DNA from: Neodontobutis hainanensis
Lineage: Eukaryota > Chordata > Actinopteri > Gobiiformes > Odontobutidae
NCBI GenBank assembly: GCA_024349245.1
Contig: JALDNG010000048.1
Span: 6,723,501-6,787,500, forward strand
DNA: 64,000 bases
Reading direction: 5' to 3'
Position 1 is the stretch's first letter. Every line of letters begins with the position of its first letter. Position numbers and translations under genes: made by a program. Shown here one piece after another: positions 1-10,979 of this stretch. The notes under the pieces are model-generated. The model had not been told where the DNA came from. It saw only the letters and a program-made list of their open reading frames with translations, and ran no database searches.

Positions 1-1127
1 GAGACAAGACAAATATCTCTTTGACATAAAAAAAACGCATTTACTGGTGACTTGTTTTTACAACCTATTTTATAAGGAGTGTAATTCCCCCGTTGTAATG
101 TCATTCCTGCTTTACTTTTGGCAGAGCACATTTCTAGTTAACATGTCAAACTCAGTCTGTAAATCAGAGCAGCACAGAGGGCAGGGGTTATCTTACCTGC
201 GGCACATTCGGGGTCAAGTCAGGCAACCAAACCGAACATACCGATGTCTTTCATTCCTTGTTTCAATCTGTAGCGCATTAATCAGCGTTTTTACACAACA
301 ACTGCCAGTGTCAGTCTGAAGATTTGTGCTCTGTTTGTGGTTGATGAGTCTGGCTGTGGTTAGGATGCTGCACCAGTACCCCAAGTCAAGAAAGAGAAAA
401 AGTGAAAAAGTGCATGTTAGTGCATACTAATGTGGCCAAACATATGTGAAGTTTTACCGTAAACCCCTTGACATTGGAATTAGCAAAACAGCTTAAAGAT
501 GCTACAGAAGGAAGGGTTGGTTAATGGATGCAGCTCATTGGAAAGAATGCTAAAATTGCAAATGGTGTAATTGCAACAATTTGAAAAGCCACATGTAAGT
601 GATGTAAGACTAGGTCACAGAACACAGGGGTTTACTGGAGTCCATTCCTCAGCAGTTCAAGGCTGTTTGGGGCAAAATGCCAATCAAAACAGTTTTGTTT
701 TTTATAGAGAATGATGAGTCAAGGCCAGACAATATAAAAGAAATGCCCTAGCCATTGACAAATTAATACAAAGCTAAACAATCCTGGAATAACATACCAA
801 CTGCATTAAGGGAACTTTTAACACAAAACCAATAAAATATGGCTTAAGAGGAACCAGACCTGTGATCACTGAGGTAATATTTCAATGTTATGTTTTATTG
901 TCACAGTTATGGCTTAATTGGGTGTATTATTTGTGTATTTTCTTGCTGTCTATTATGGACTGTCATTTATGTTGAGTGCAATGTGTTACATGTTGTCTTA
1001 TGTCTCACATGTTTCTGTTCCTGACCTGCCAGGGACTACAGATCTTAAGCAGCCGTTGGGCTAATTCTGGCATATTAACTTGACCATCCAATTTATTGAC
1101 ATGTTTTTCAATATAAACTGTCCCTTT
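1..1127. other. Non-coding, no recognised feature
   Basis: AT-rich unique-looking sequence. The open frames are short and match no family I recognise. No repeat, RNA gene or promoter signature is evident. Confidence 0.5.
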
Positions 1128-1173
1128 AAAAAAAAAAAAAAAAAAAAATAATAATAATAATAATAATAATAAA
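1128..1173 (+). repeat. A-run followed by (TAA)n microsatellite
   Basis: About 21 consecutive A residues run directly into a perfect TAA array of roughly eight units. An A-run leading into an A-rich microsatellite can mark the 3' tail of a retroposon, but I do not recognise a body upstream, so only the simple repeat is called. Confidence 0.9.
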
Positions 1174-1738
1174 GTTGTGGAATGTCACAAAGTTAAAACA
1201 CTTCGTTAGCATACATAAGTACAATTCCTAAGTGTCTGTGCTTAAATTAAGTAGATTATAAAAGGGGCACTATTGACCTTTGACTACAAAGCAACACCTT
1301 AAATGCATCATTACGTACCGCAATGGAATCATTTTTAAGCACTACGGATGAGGCTTTTAGAACAAACTGTGTGTGTTTGGCTTTTGCACATATTCTTTTT
1401 ATATGCATCAAAACGTGAGGCAATAAACTGGACAGTACAATAAAGCTGGCTATAAAGATGGCTCCTTAGGTCCAGGTGAACTTTATGCCAAATTTTTAAA
1501 CTGTCACAGTCCAATCCCTCTTTGTGCAGTAAAACTAGATTTTAATGCATTGCTAATTTATAATCATCCACCATCTATTTATTTAAATTATCCAGATCTG
1601 ATTACAGCATGTGTCTCTTACAATTAAAAGACTTCAAACAAGGATACAGTCCTAATGTTTTTAATCATTCCTAATTATTTTATTATTAAAAAAATGTAAT
1701 TGATTTGATATTATTTGTTGAAGCTGACTCAAATACGT

Positions 1739-1874
1739 TTTACTGTTATACTTTAAAAGCATGTACTTGAATACTTTCACTTAAGTAAGAATTTTAATGT
1801 AATACTTTTACATATCTACCTCTTTATTTGTACTTTTATTTAAGTAGAGGAATTGAGTACTTCCTCCACCACTG
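1739..1874. mobile_element. hAT-like non-autonomous repeat, terminal fragment
   Basis: The stretch is built from short degenerate phrases of the type TACTTTTACTTAAGTA and ends in CTTCCTCCACCACTG. I recognise this as one end of a very abundant teleost repeat whose termini read CAGTGGTGGA. It is usually treated as a non-autonomous hAT-like element. Only about 135 bp is present and the opposite end is missing, so this is a truncated copy. The family assignment is from memory; the sequence itself shows the terminal motif and the internal phrases. Confidence 0.55.
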
Positions 1875-3119
1875 TTCGAGTGTGAACAACTAAGTACAGC
1901 ATTGCAAGCTATTGTTGGCCACAATAAAATTAGTCCATCTGACCTCAGCAGACTGGGTTTAGAAGCAGGAGCTTAAAGACACAGATGCTACAATTTCTAA
2001 CTACCACCAACTTTTGAATGGATGATTTTGTATTGTAATCAAAGAATGTAAATCTTAAAGAAGATAATTTTTGTCCTTGTAGTTCAGGTGTCTGAGTGTT
2101 TTTTTTCCCAAATGAGTGCACTACTCCTGGATGCAACTGGAGGAACACACACTAGACACTTCACGAAGGCTAAGGGTGAATTATGCAGCTCTGGTTGTCA
2201 TGTCTCAAGTGATGCGCTGTCAGAAAAGCTTGGGGGATTAAGCTAATTATTTTCTCAGCAGTCTCTGGAAGGTTTGTTATTGTTTCCTCATTCTGTCGCT
2301 AACACTCCCTATAATCCCCATTATGTCGAGATTACCTCATATCCGCACAATGCACTGGATATTCCCCACGTCCCTACACCTTAGACTGGAAAAGAAAACA
2401 ACTAAAAGTACTGTTCCACTCACGCACAACTGTTCTATAGGCTTTGTAAGTTCAATAAATGGAAAACGGAGTGGGGTGAAAACAGTGATGCGTTTGTGTG
2501 TGCTGTGTCTGGATAGAAGATGATTGTGCAGAGTGAAAAGATAATTGAATCCATTAGTTGGAACAAATGATGATTTATAAAGGGTGATTCCACAGCTTTC
2601 ACCTGACGCTGCAACAATAAAATCAATGGCCCACAATCCCACGTTCTGTTGTTGGTCTGAAGTACAACCCTGCAATGTGTTTTTTATTACCAACAAATAT
2701 TGACATTTAGATACGCATTTTCATTTGCTTTCTAGGGCATTCTTTAAGGTCACAGAGTTTGCAAGCTAATTATGACTGTATAACATAATATACCAATGTG
2801 CATTCAGGAAAGTTTAGTAGGTTTGTGGTTCACTTGGAGTGTGCGCTCTAAACATGTGTTGCGAGCCCTTATGTAAAAGGTTGTCCACTTTCAACTGAAT
2901 TCTGAAACAGTTAAAATAAGTCTTTCTTAAGTGATGTGTGATGACAACTCTTGATAACTTCTTTCGTTTGGATGTTTCATTTCTTAATTTCAAGGACTTT
3001 CTTTAAGATGACCTTGATAACGGAGAACCTTCACAAACATAAATCTGTGCTTTTGTGGACACTGTCTTTAGAGCGTCCAAGCAGAGCTGGACATGAAGAA
3101 CAGGCCAGGTTCACAATGA
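1875..3119. other. Non-coding, no recognised feature
   Basis: No repeat family or exon recognised. The overlapping short open frames near 2.3-2.7 kb on both strands have no motif and read as chance. Confidence 0.45.
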
Positions 3120-3285
3120 GGTTGCCCTCTTGTAAATCTGTCGTCGCGGCGGCACACAGTAGAGCCGACTGATTTACACCCTGCCGGGAATGATAGGCAG
3201 GCGGCCAGCCGACAACCTTGCAGCGTCTGGACGTCGTCGCCGCTCAGAATGCACAGGCAGCCGAGCCCAGGCTACAGCTGAAAAA
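3120..3285. other. Small CpG-rich patch, possible regulatory element
   Basis: This patch contains many CpG dinucleotides (for example CGTCGCGGCGG, GGACGTCGTCGCCGCTC and CGGCCAGCCGAC) in otherwise AT-rich, CpG-poor DNA. It has no recognisable repeat and no long open frame. Retention of CpGs in a vertebrate suggests either an unmethylated regulatory element or a young insertion. I see no TATA box or clear exon, so promoter activity is conjecture. Confidence 0.35.
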
Positions 3286-3854
3286 GTCCAGGAGGAAACC
3301 CCAATTGAAACAAAGAGCTCTTTACATAGTAGGCCCTGATGGACGAATGCTGTCGTGACCATTTCCATCTGCACAGGAGGACAACAGAGGATATGACTTT
3401 CATGTTCATTTAAATCCAAGGATAAGATTGTAGGCAATTTCTGTTTCTGTTCACATATTTCTGTCTAGCAATGCTTCCTAGCATAAACATAAATTTAATT
3501 ATTATATTATTATTATATATTATTATATATAACAGTGGCATGAAAAAATAGATAATAATTATCCAAAACAGTATATCTTTTTTGTGTTAGACAAATTATG
3601 TTTAAGTGAAAATGATAGTATTAATATAGTATTATTTTTTTCTTCTTCTATACTTTTTTTGTTGAGCAAAATAAACTAAACTAAAATTAGCTTTGGTGTC
3701 TATTATCTAAACAACAAAACAACAAGAATGTCTGTCCACAAAATCTTTAATTAAAACACGGTAGAAGCCAAGTTTAGCCAACTCTTGTAATGTAAATATT
3801 AAACTGCAATGTTTTATAATGCAGTAATAGATAATTCTTTTTTTTTATGCTGTG
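3286..3854. other. AT-rich non-coding stretch
   Basis: Very AT-rich, including TTATTATATA-type low-complexity sequence near 3,490-3,535 and T-runs near 3,640-3,660. Nothing else is recognised. Confidence 0.5.
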
Positions 3855-4035
3855 GGGGTAGACACATTAAGAGACAACATGGACCATCCCTCGCATTGGG
3901 CTTCTAAACAACAGAGCAGCCAGTGGACGACTGAGATCAGTGCAGGACAGAACGACATAAGAACTCCATCTTCCAAACGGCCAAAAGACTGTACAATCAA
4001 TCAGTCTGTGGAAGATCAAGACTGAATCAATTAAT
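3855..4035 (+). mobile_element. Probable LINE ORF C-terminal tail, degenerate
   Basis: One frame near 3,945-4,030 gives residues like RTERHKNSIFQTAKRLYNQ, resembling the last residues of ORF2 in several fish LINEs (family pattern R-T-x-R-x-x-x-S-x-F-x-x-A-x-x-L-Y-N). The preceding bases resemble a further upstream part (LRDNMDHP) in another frame, so at least one frameshift is present. No RT core remains. The downstream GTTGAGTTGAATT-like sequence also fits a LINE 3' end. The match is short, so this is tentative. Confidence 0.35.
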
Positions 4036-4384
4036 CTGAAGACAACAACTGCATTTTCCCCTGGTGATTAATTAAGTTGAGTTGAATTATGTGGCCACAT
4101 GTACTGTAGATATTATTAAGTTACTATGACTTAAACTTGCTTATATCACAGCAATAGTTCAGAATGTTCTGAAAACCATTCACTAAGTGCTCTGTATGGT
4201 CTATATAGTAACTTAAGGTTTAGGGACCAAGAAGAAGAACTGATGTTCAACATAAACCATAATGTTTTGTAAGTTTATATAGTACTTTATTGTTTGTTTG
4301 TTTTACCGAGAATTATGTGACTAAAGCACTATACATTTCTTTACAATTTACCAAAGGACTCTGGTACCTGACGTTCTTGTCATG

Positions 4385-4765
4385 CAGTTACAATATTAAT
4401 AATAATAAAAATGGATTAGCGTTATATTGCGCTTATTTCCCAAAGGACCAATGGACTTAAAGCGTTTACAGGCTGTCCATTATCCATTCATTCCACAGTC
4501 ACACACTGGTGATGGTAAGCTACGTTTGTAGCCACAGCTGCCCTAGGGCAGACAGACAGAAAGGAGGCAGCCATTTTGCGTCTACGTCCTCTTCGACCCA
4601 TTCATATCCTCATACCCTCACACATTCATACCCCGGGGCAGTGGCACTGGAGGCAAGGTGGGTTAAGTGTCTTGCCCAAGGACATCACAGGAGCGTGAAC
4701 TGCGGAGAGCAGGATTCGAACCACCAACCTTCCAATTATATTATAGCACTGAGCCGCCGTGTTAT
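4385..4765 (-). mobile_element. tRNA-headed SINE, reverse orientation
   Basis: Read on the minus strand, the element begins near 4,760 with a degenerate A box. A near-consensus pol III B box follows (GGTGGTTCGAATCC, about 4,714-4,728). The body then carries CTTGGGCAAGACACTTAACCCACC, here split as CTTGGGCAAGACA plus CTTAACCCACC. It ends in an AATATAACGCTAATCC-like tail near 4,400-4,420. I know this arrangement as a very abundant teleost interspersed repeat ending in GCGCTATATAAATCC. A shorter relative sits at 54.0-54.2 kb, and a copy sharing only the head and first body segment is at 10.6 kb. Confidence 0.7.
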
Positions 4766-5094
4766 ACATGATTCATGAGTCATAAAAGGGTTCTGTGATG
4801 TAATGGAGGTTTTGAACTGAAAACATAAAGAACATGGTTATTCCTTTGCCCTGAGAGGTCTATTAATATGTCAGAACCAGACGTTTTGCCGCAGTTTTCA
4901 GTTCCAATGAAAAGGACATCTTCTTCACTGATATAAATGTAGTCTTAGAGTGTCATTGTGCATTACTTTTCAAGTGGCTAGTTAGATCCTGACCAAGACC
5001 ATCTTTTTAATATTAACAAAGACAGTCTAATTAGTGCAAAACACATTCTTAACGTTGTTGTGCCTTGTTCTAAAAGGTCCACTCCTTGCTTAGG

Positions 5095-5290
5095 GCGTCT
5101 AAAATGTTCTTGTCGTTTTCCCAGGATGGAAGGTAGTGACTGAGGCATCACAGAAGTGACACAAATGTTGACAGCTTGAGCATGAAACAGCTTGGTATAA
5201 TGAAAACACGGTAATAAAACTAATGGCAACATGTATAGATGAAATGGAAAAGGGCCCAAAATGGATTGCTGTGGCACAGTGGGTCAACCT
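5095..5290 (-). mobile_element. L2-group LINE reverse transcriptase scrap
   Basis: On the minus strand the residues PQQSILGPFPFHLYMLPL (about 5,220-5,277) match the RT palm block that in L2-type LINEs reads V-P-Q-G-S-x-L-G-P-L-L-F-x-L-Y-M-L-P-L. The key glycine after PQ is replaced here, and the downstream YADD catalytic block is not recognisable. This is a short inactive remnant. The host gene alternative is unlikely because the block is diagnostic of non-LTR RT. Confidence 0.6.
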
Positions 5291-7339
5291 TTTGCTTGTC
5301 TCGCACTTGTTGAGTATTCATGATATCTCATCTAAAATTGTGTTTCAGATCAAAAGAGAGTGAATGACTATTTTCTAATATGTGTTAATGCAATGCTAGC
5401 TTTTAAATGGGCTCCTCAAACAACAAAACCAGATTTCAGTCAGTATCAACAGTCTCATAAATAACCAAACTTCTCTGAAACATCTCATTTTTCCAACTCT
5501 GACTCTATATGCTGAGCCGATGGTATTTTATATTCATACTTCATCATTATTCCCTGCACTCTGACACCAATTTATTGAGATCACAAGTGAACATAATTTG
5601 TTGAGGGAATAGTGAAGTAAGGCAACAGAGCCCAAAGCGCTTTCCACGAATGCATTAAAGAGCCACAAATGCACTCGATCACCCCCCTGAGAACGCACCT
5701 ATAGCATGCACAGTTCACGTACACATACGCAGAGGCACAAAAGGGGAATCTCGTATTTACAGACACAGAAGTAGTGCATTTCCTATTCAGCCACTCACTG
5801 GAACACCCACCTTTCCCACTTATAGTTTCACACAGATGAACAAAACCTTAAGACCTCAGTCTTCCTTCTATAGAATGTACATACCTGATAAATACTATGG
5901 GATGTCTACTGTATATTGTGATCAATTACTTACATTGATAAAAACAACAATATTACTGTTTACATTTTTCAGTAAATTTAAATACACACACGTTTTGTTT
6001 CAGTATACATTTTCAAAGTTTTCATTGAAAAATCTAATACGTTTGTACCTGTTCCATGTTACATATTTCAAACCGAAGCGGGCCCACTTATTGGGAGTCT
6101 GTGTATGAAAAAATATGTTTGCTTTCTAGTACTATTTCTGCATTTTCTTTGGCTACAATCTGTAAATGGACCACAGTAATCTGTTTTTTACACATAAGCA
6201 TGCTAGCATGCATCTATACCCTGCTTCTTCACACAGTGTATGTGCACACAAAAATCAATATCACTACACATTATAGCGATGGTATGAGGACCACATACAA
6301 CCAAACACCCTCTCTTTGCTTCAGAACAACCTATAATGTCACTTTAAAGACATAGACCAGTGTTTTGTAAAAGGGTGTCTATGAGATACTTATTGACAAG
6401 TCTTTTGGAAATTGTCAAAAAACTCTCAAACCTTGACAAAATGTATTATTATTATTATTATATATTTATTATTATCACCAGAAGTATGGCTATCACTTGC
6501 AGTCACATACAAATAGAGGTCATGCCTGCACTTTATTGTTGTTTGAATCCTTTCTAGATCCTTAGTATGAAAGCTAATGTGCAGGCAAATGGGGCACACT
6601 TTTATAAAAACCTTTATAACAACCAACAAGGCTTCTACTATCAGCAGAAGTGTGTATTACTTGAAATGTACTTACATGCTCCTGATTTATGTAACATTAG
6701 CAGCCCCAGTACAAGTACATGAATGTGGCCATCTGAACTAAAAAAATGACCAGTTTCTCAGCAAAAAAAAAAACTTGTAGATGTTCTCTATGGAGCACAC
6801 TTTTAAATTAACCTTGTAGTTCAGTGTTTAAAATATGATTTTCCATGACAGTCCATGGTACTGGGTGTGTGCTGACAACTTTCTGCTGCATAAATCTAGA
6901 AATTTCTAATTGATGCCTATTTACAAAATACTGGTTGAAGCAGTGTCATTTGCTCTGACTAAACCATTGCTAATTAACAGTTGTTTGACAGTGATTGTCA
7001 GACTTTGATACACCACACCAGATAAGAAACAGAGATGTTCTGTTAACAGATTTGAAAAGACAAATTACACACTTTACATTATGATAAAATTATTCAGTAA
7101 CATCTTTTATGCATAGCATAACCCTCTGCATTTAAACTTCATTAGCATGTTATAATTAACCTTTTTTATTACGTTTTATGCAAACAATAGAAAAAGCAGT
7201 TTATTATATTATTATTAAAAGAATGCTTATGAGCTCTTCATCTTCAGCACATATCATAATGTTATTCATTTAGTTGTTGTGTCCCATGTGTATTTGAACA
7301 GAGGATGTGAATGAATACAGTGCAGTGCTGGAGTTAAAC
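5291..7339. other. Non-coding, no recognised gene
   Basis: AT-rich sequence with a short (ATT)n tract at about 6,443-6,474. The open frames at 5.8-6.6 kb have no motif and strongly AT-driven composition. No transposon is recognised. Confidence 0.45.
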
Positions 7340-7720
7340 CGTTCCTCCCGTGGGGGCACTCTTGAGTCATTTTACAGCAAAAGAGGAGGGAAAGGAATTT
7401 TCTCTCAGAGTGAAATATGACAAGCACACCCCACACACGGAGGAGGAGCTGCCTGCTAGTCCCGTCCCGTCCCTGCAGTGTGCATGCTGTGTTTCTGGGA
7501 GGGGCTCGCTCTCACTCGGCTCTGTGTCATTGTATTGTCTGAGGTGGGACTGTGCTGTTGGCTGTACAGAGCTTTCCCATGCTTGGTCCTGCCAGCGTCT
7601 AGAGCCAAACGGCGCTGTCCCAACGCAGAGCCTCTTCCTGCCATTCAACGCTGGTTCCTTCCTCAGTGTAAATCCATGTTTGAAACTAAACGAAGATTAT
7701 TGTAAGAGGAGCGTGTGGAC
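7340..7720. other. GC-richer patch, possible regulatory element or untranslated exon
   Basis: The base composition rises here, with several CpGs (CCCGTCCCGTCC, GGCTCGCTCTCACTCGG, AAACGGCGCTG). Overlapping open frames on both strands have no family resemblance and are best explained by the lower stop density of GC-richer DNA. The stretch ends near a GTAAGA that could serve as a splice donor (about 7,702). It is not a recognised repeat. An untranslated first exon or enhancer is possible but unproven. Confidence 0.25.
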
Positions 7721-8977
7721 AAAGAGGAGAAACAAGCATGACAAGCTGAAAATATAATGTATATGCTTAAATGTCAGGAAAATATTTCAGTGTGAGATGT
7801 TATCCCATTATGTAATGGATTGTGGTGTACAGTTAAAAAAAGTGGAACACAAGACAACACTGGTTACAGGCAGGTAGAGAAAAACTAATTATGGAATTAG
7901 TCCAATTATAATCAAAATGTTAAACTGCTGCGTACACCTTATACCGATTGGAGGTGCAGTCATCTCCAAATTGGAGTAAGACAGCTGGAGAATGCGGTTC
8001 ATTGTCAGATTACTGCTGCATGTGTACAGCTTACTCAGGTAAAGGTCAACACAGTGCACTGAGCATGGTCCAGAGTTGGACAGAAACAAAGAGTAACAAA
8101 CGTAAACAGAAAAACATGAAGAAAAGTGGACTGAAGAAAAGTCATACTGTAACAGAGATGACCTTGTAGGAGAAAAGTCATTAGTGCCATTGGTTTCCTA
8201 TGTTAACTTTGTTAAATGTATATTAACAGCTCCAAAGAGAACACAGAGTTGGTGGACACTTGCATTGTCATTGACTCACAAGCCACATAATCAAACCTTT
8301 TTAAAACCATGCAACTGTTAAGATATAAACTCTTTGAACTGTGATTCTGCCTCTGTCAAATTCCCTAAAATAAAAATGATTTAAAAACATGAAGTGACTG
8401 GCATAATCTGCTCAACATCAAATATGAATATCCGGAAACGGAGACACTACTTCATCGGTTGCAACTTGGAAGGCAACAAATACTATACTGTGACTTGTGT
8501 GCTGTTGGCCATGTCACTAAGTTGCTGATAGAATGATTCATTAAAATGTGTCACAGTTGGTTTAGTAGAATTACAGTAGAATTAGGATAAGAAGGCACTG
8601 TTTTTATCCAATGACCAAAGAACATACAGTGTTTCAAAATGTATCCAGTGTTGCTGTAAGGTTGCAGTAATTCAGCATTCAGTAGTTATGCCTAATGTTT
8701 GACAAAAAATAGTTTCAATACATTAAAAAAAGCCTTAGTTAAATTGGTTTGTGTAATGTAACACTGTTTTCTTATGATTTTGTTCATACTGAGGTCCATA
8801 GGGCTCCACAACCAAAGCCAGTTAGCTTTGACCGTCCTTTTATCTCCAATGTGAGCTTCAAAATGACAGGAAGAAGCACTGCCGCTGTGAAAAGCAAGTA
8901 AGCAATATACGCCCGACTTTTTAATTTGCTCCACAGGGTTTGCGAGGCAATTAGAAGAAACATTTGCTGATGAAACA

Positions 8978-9021
8978 AAATGTCCTTGCTGCTGTCAGTG
9001 GAGACAGCAGCAAGGACATTT
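8978..9021. repeat. Perfect 19-bp inverted repeat (hairpin)
   Basis: The left arm AAATGTCCTTGCTGCTGTC (8,978-8,996) is exactly reverse-complementary to the right arm at 9,003-9,021, with the loop AGTGGA between. Pairing stops immediately outside the arms. The stem is long enough to form a stable DNA or RNA hairpin, but it is shorter than a canonical pre-miRNA, which would continue with imperfect pairing. Confidence 0.95.
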
Positions 9022-9385
9022 AGCTGCTGGGACAGACTGACCAATGACGCACAGACCAGCTGAGGTGAAATAGGTCAAATCAGGAGCATTTTTCTTCCTG
9101 TGGTTAACAAATGGATTGGACTGTCAGAGATGAAAAGTGTGCATGAAATGTGTGGATATTTCAGAAAACCATTGATAAAGATGTTCTTTGAGTTGGAATG
9201 TTTTATTTTTTTCAAACTTTACAATGTTAAAGTAAGCACAATGTAACAGAAAGCCAGATGTTAAGACTTTCTGTGTTTTCTATCAATTTATAATAATAAA
9301 ACAAAACTGGAAGAGCAACACTTTTTCTAGTTGACTTTGTGTCTGTTCAGCCAATGGAACCCCTCCATTTCAAACCTATTTCCAC

Positions 9386-9405
9386 AAAAAAAAAAAAAAA
9401 AAAAA
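9386..9405 (+). repeat. Poly-A run
   Basis: Twenty consecutive A residues. No retroposon body is recognised immediately upstream. Confidence 0.9.
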
Positions 9406-9939
9406 CCTGCCTTAAAAAGATAACCATGGTGCTTTGTACAATGCTGTGTTCCTCTTGGATGGCTGTAAATTTTTCTAATGGTGTCGGTCCAGAGAAAGTT
9501 TATTCTGCGTATGTTGGTACTACTTCCTTAATCATTATCAACCAATCTGCCAGATATGGGTGTATTTATCTACATACACTGTGGTATTTGTTTTTCAGTT
9601 TTTACAATATGCTTTATTTATAAAGAACTATGCAATTTATTTTCAGTTCAAATTCATTTAATTTTAATATTCTCCAAAGGGAAATTTGATTTTTTTTTTA
9701 AAGCTGCTTATTAATGTACAATCCGTCTCATTGTCAAATATTTATGTACAAAATATCCCGTAAAGATAGTCAATGTGGGATTTGCCAAGCTTTCATAGAC
9801 AGCAGATCCTCAGCTGTACATATAGTAAACAACTATAATATAATTGAAAAAGTGTCAATATGCCAGGTTTAGATAAACTGTTCAACTCCAGAAAATATGA
9901 ATTCATCAACACAAAAAGTGGATTTAGGTGAATTCTGAT

Positions 9940-10320
9940 GAAAAAGGGGGTATGCGCCATATGCGGCGCATAGGGGCGCAGCACCTTGGGGGCACCAAAG
10001 CGATGGTATAAAAAAATAAAATAATAAAAAAATTATCCTTTTTTTTGTGGTATTTCCTAAATGTAGCTTAGTCTTCTAATATTTTAGAGGACTAACAGGC
10101 TACAGTAGGCGTGTTCTTTAGATTCCATAAATAGAAAAAATGAAATATCGCAAGTGGGCGTGCTGAGCGAGCAGGTAGGTACTGTTGTCATGAGAAGATG
10201 GATAAAGCAAAAAAATAATGAGGGAAAAGTAGATGGCGTGTCAAGGTATGGGACAGCATCTAAACAAGTGGATGGTGAAGTTTAACAGGTAGGATTTAAA
10301 GTGTGACGTCTGTGTTTGGT
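9940..10320. mobile_element. Possible degenerate hAT-type DNA transposon remnant
   Basis: An 8-bp inverted repeat (TATGCGCC at 9,951-9,958 and GGCGCATA at 9,965-9,972) is followed by AGGGGCGCAGCACCTTGGGG. This resembles the GC-rich, GGGGGC-type termini of some fish hAT elements. Downstream, ATGGATAAAGCAAAA near 10,199 could be the start of a decayed ORF, but it stops after a few codons. The evidence is weak and no transposase motif is visible. Confidence 0.2.
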
Positions 10321-10519
10321 GGCTTGCAATATTCATGTTAACAGACTAGCTAGTGCGTTTGCTAACACTGGGAATGCAGCAGCCAAATGGGGTTTATAAT
10401 AAGGCAAACTTAATGTGCAAAAACCGAGGTTATTGAGCTGAAAACTGGAAAATATAAGACAGCATGCCATGTACAATAAATAACATTCATTTGGAAAACA
10501 ACTATTCCACACTGGAAAG

Positions 10520-10605
10520 TTTGTGTCTCCAGGGGGATTCGTACCTGGGCCTCCCCTGTGAAATGTCCTGTCCTTACCAGCTGAGCTATCCAGCTGGGAG
10601 CAGTT
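10520..10605 (-). mobile_element. tRNA-Glu-like pol III unit (SINE head or tRNA pseudogene)
   Basis: On the minus strand the A-box-like TAGCTCAGCTGGTA is followed by an ATTTCAC segment, matching the TTC-anticodon loop of tRNA-Glu. The B box GGTACGAATCC follows (plus positions 10,535-10,545), one mismatch from GGTTCGANTCC. Spacing is tRNA-like. The acceptor ends pair only partly, so this is not a convincing functional tRNA. It is more likely a SINE head or tRNA pseudogene. It abuts the plus-strand SINE that starts near 10,600, giving a head-to-head arrangement. Confidence 0.5.
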
Positions 10606-10795
10606 GTCCTCCAACCAGAAGGTAGGCGGCTCAATTCTCACTCTCCCCACAGTTCATTCTGTCGTTGTGTCCTTGGGCAAGACACTTAACCCACCTTGCC
10701 TCCAGTGGCTGTAACGCTGGTAATTATAACATTGTAATTCGCTTTGCATAAAAGTGTCAGCTGAATGAATAAATGTAAATGTCCTAACGTTAATG
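10600..10795 (+). mobile_element. tRNA-headed SINE, 5'-truncated
   Basis: A degenerate head (CCAGAAGGTAGGCGGCTCAA, B-box region near 10,616-10,637) leads into the body phrase CTTGGGCAAGACACTTAACC. The copy ends with ATAAAAGTGTCAGCTGAATG and an ATAAATGTAAATG tail. This is the typical 3' end of teleost SINEs that borrow an L2-type LINE tail. The A box is lost or replaced by the adjacent minus-strand unit. The head and first body segment match the reverse-oriented SINE at 4.4-4.8 kb, but the 3' half is different. Confidence 0.65.
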
Positions 10796-10954
10796 CTTGT
10801 CAGTTTGTGACAGTTTTTTTTTTTTTAGTGGTTAACCTTGTTAATAATACCATATATTAATGGTAGGCCTACAGTTGATATACTTTAAAATAAGCCTTTA
10901 TTATTTACAGCCCATACATAATGATGTGTAGCCCCTGTAATTTTTTTAGATTTT

Positions 10955-10978
10955 TGTGTGTGTGTGTGTGTGTGTGTG
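10955..10978 (+). repeat. (TG)n microsatellite
   Basis: A perfect array of about 12 TG units. Confidence 0.9.
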
Positions 10979-10979
10979 G

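Noticed and set aside
7350..7757. 135-codon frame, plus strand, with overlapping minus frames
   Set aside because: The frames overlap on both strands in a GC-richer patch. No domain or signal is seen, so low stop density explains them.
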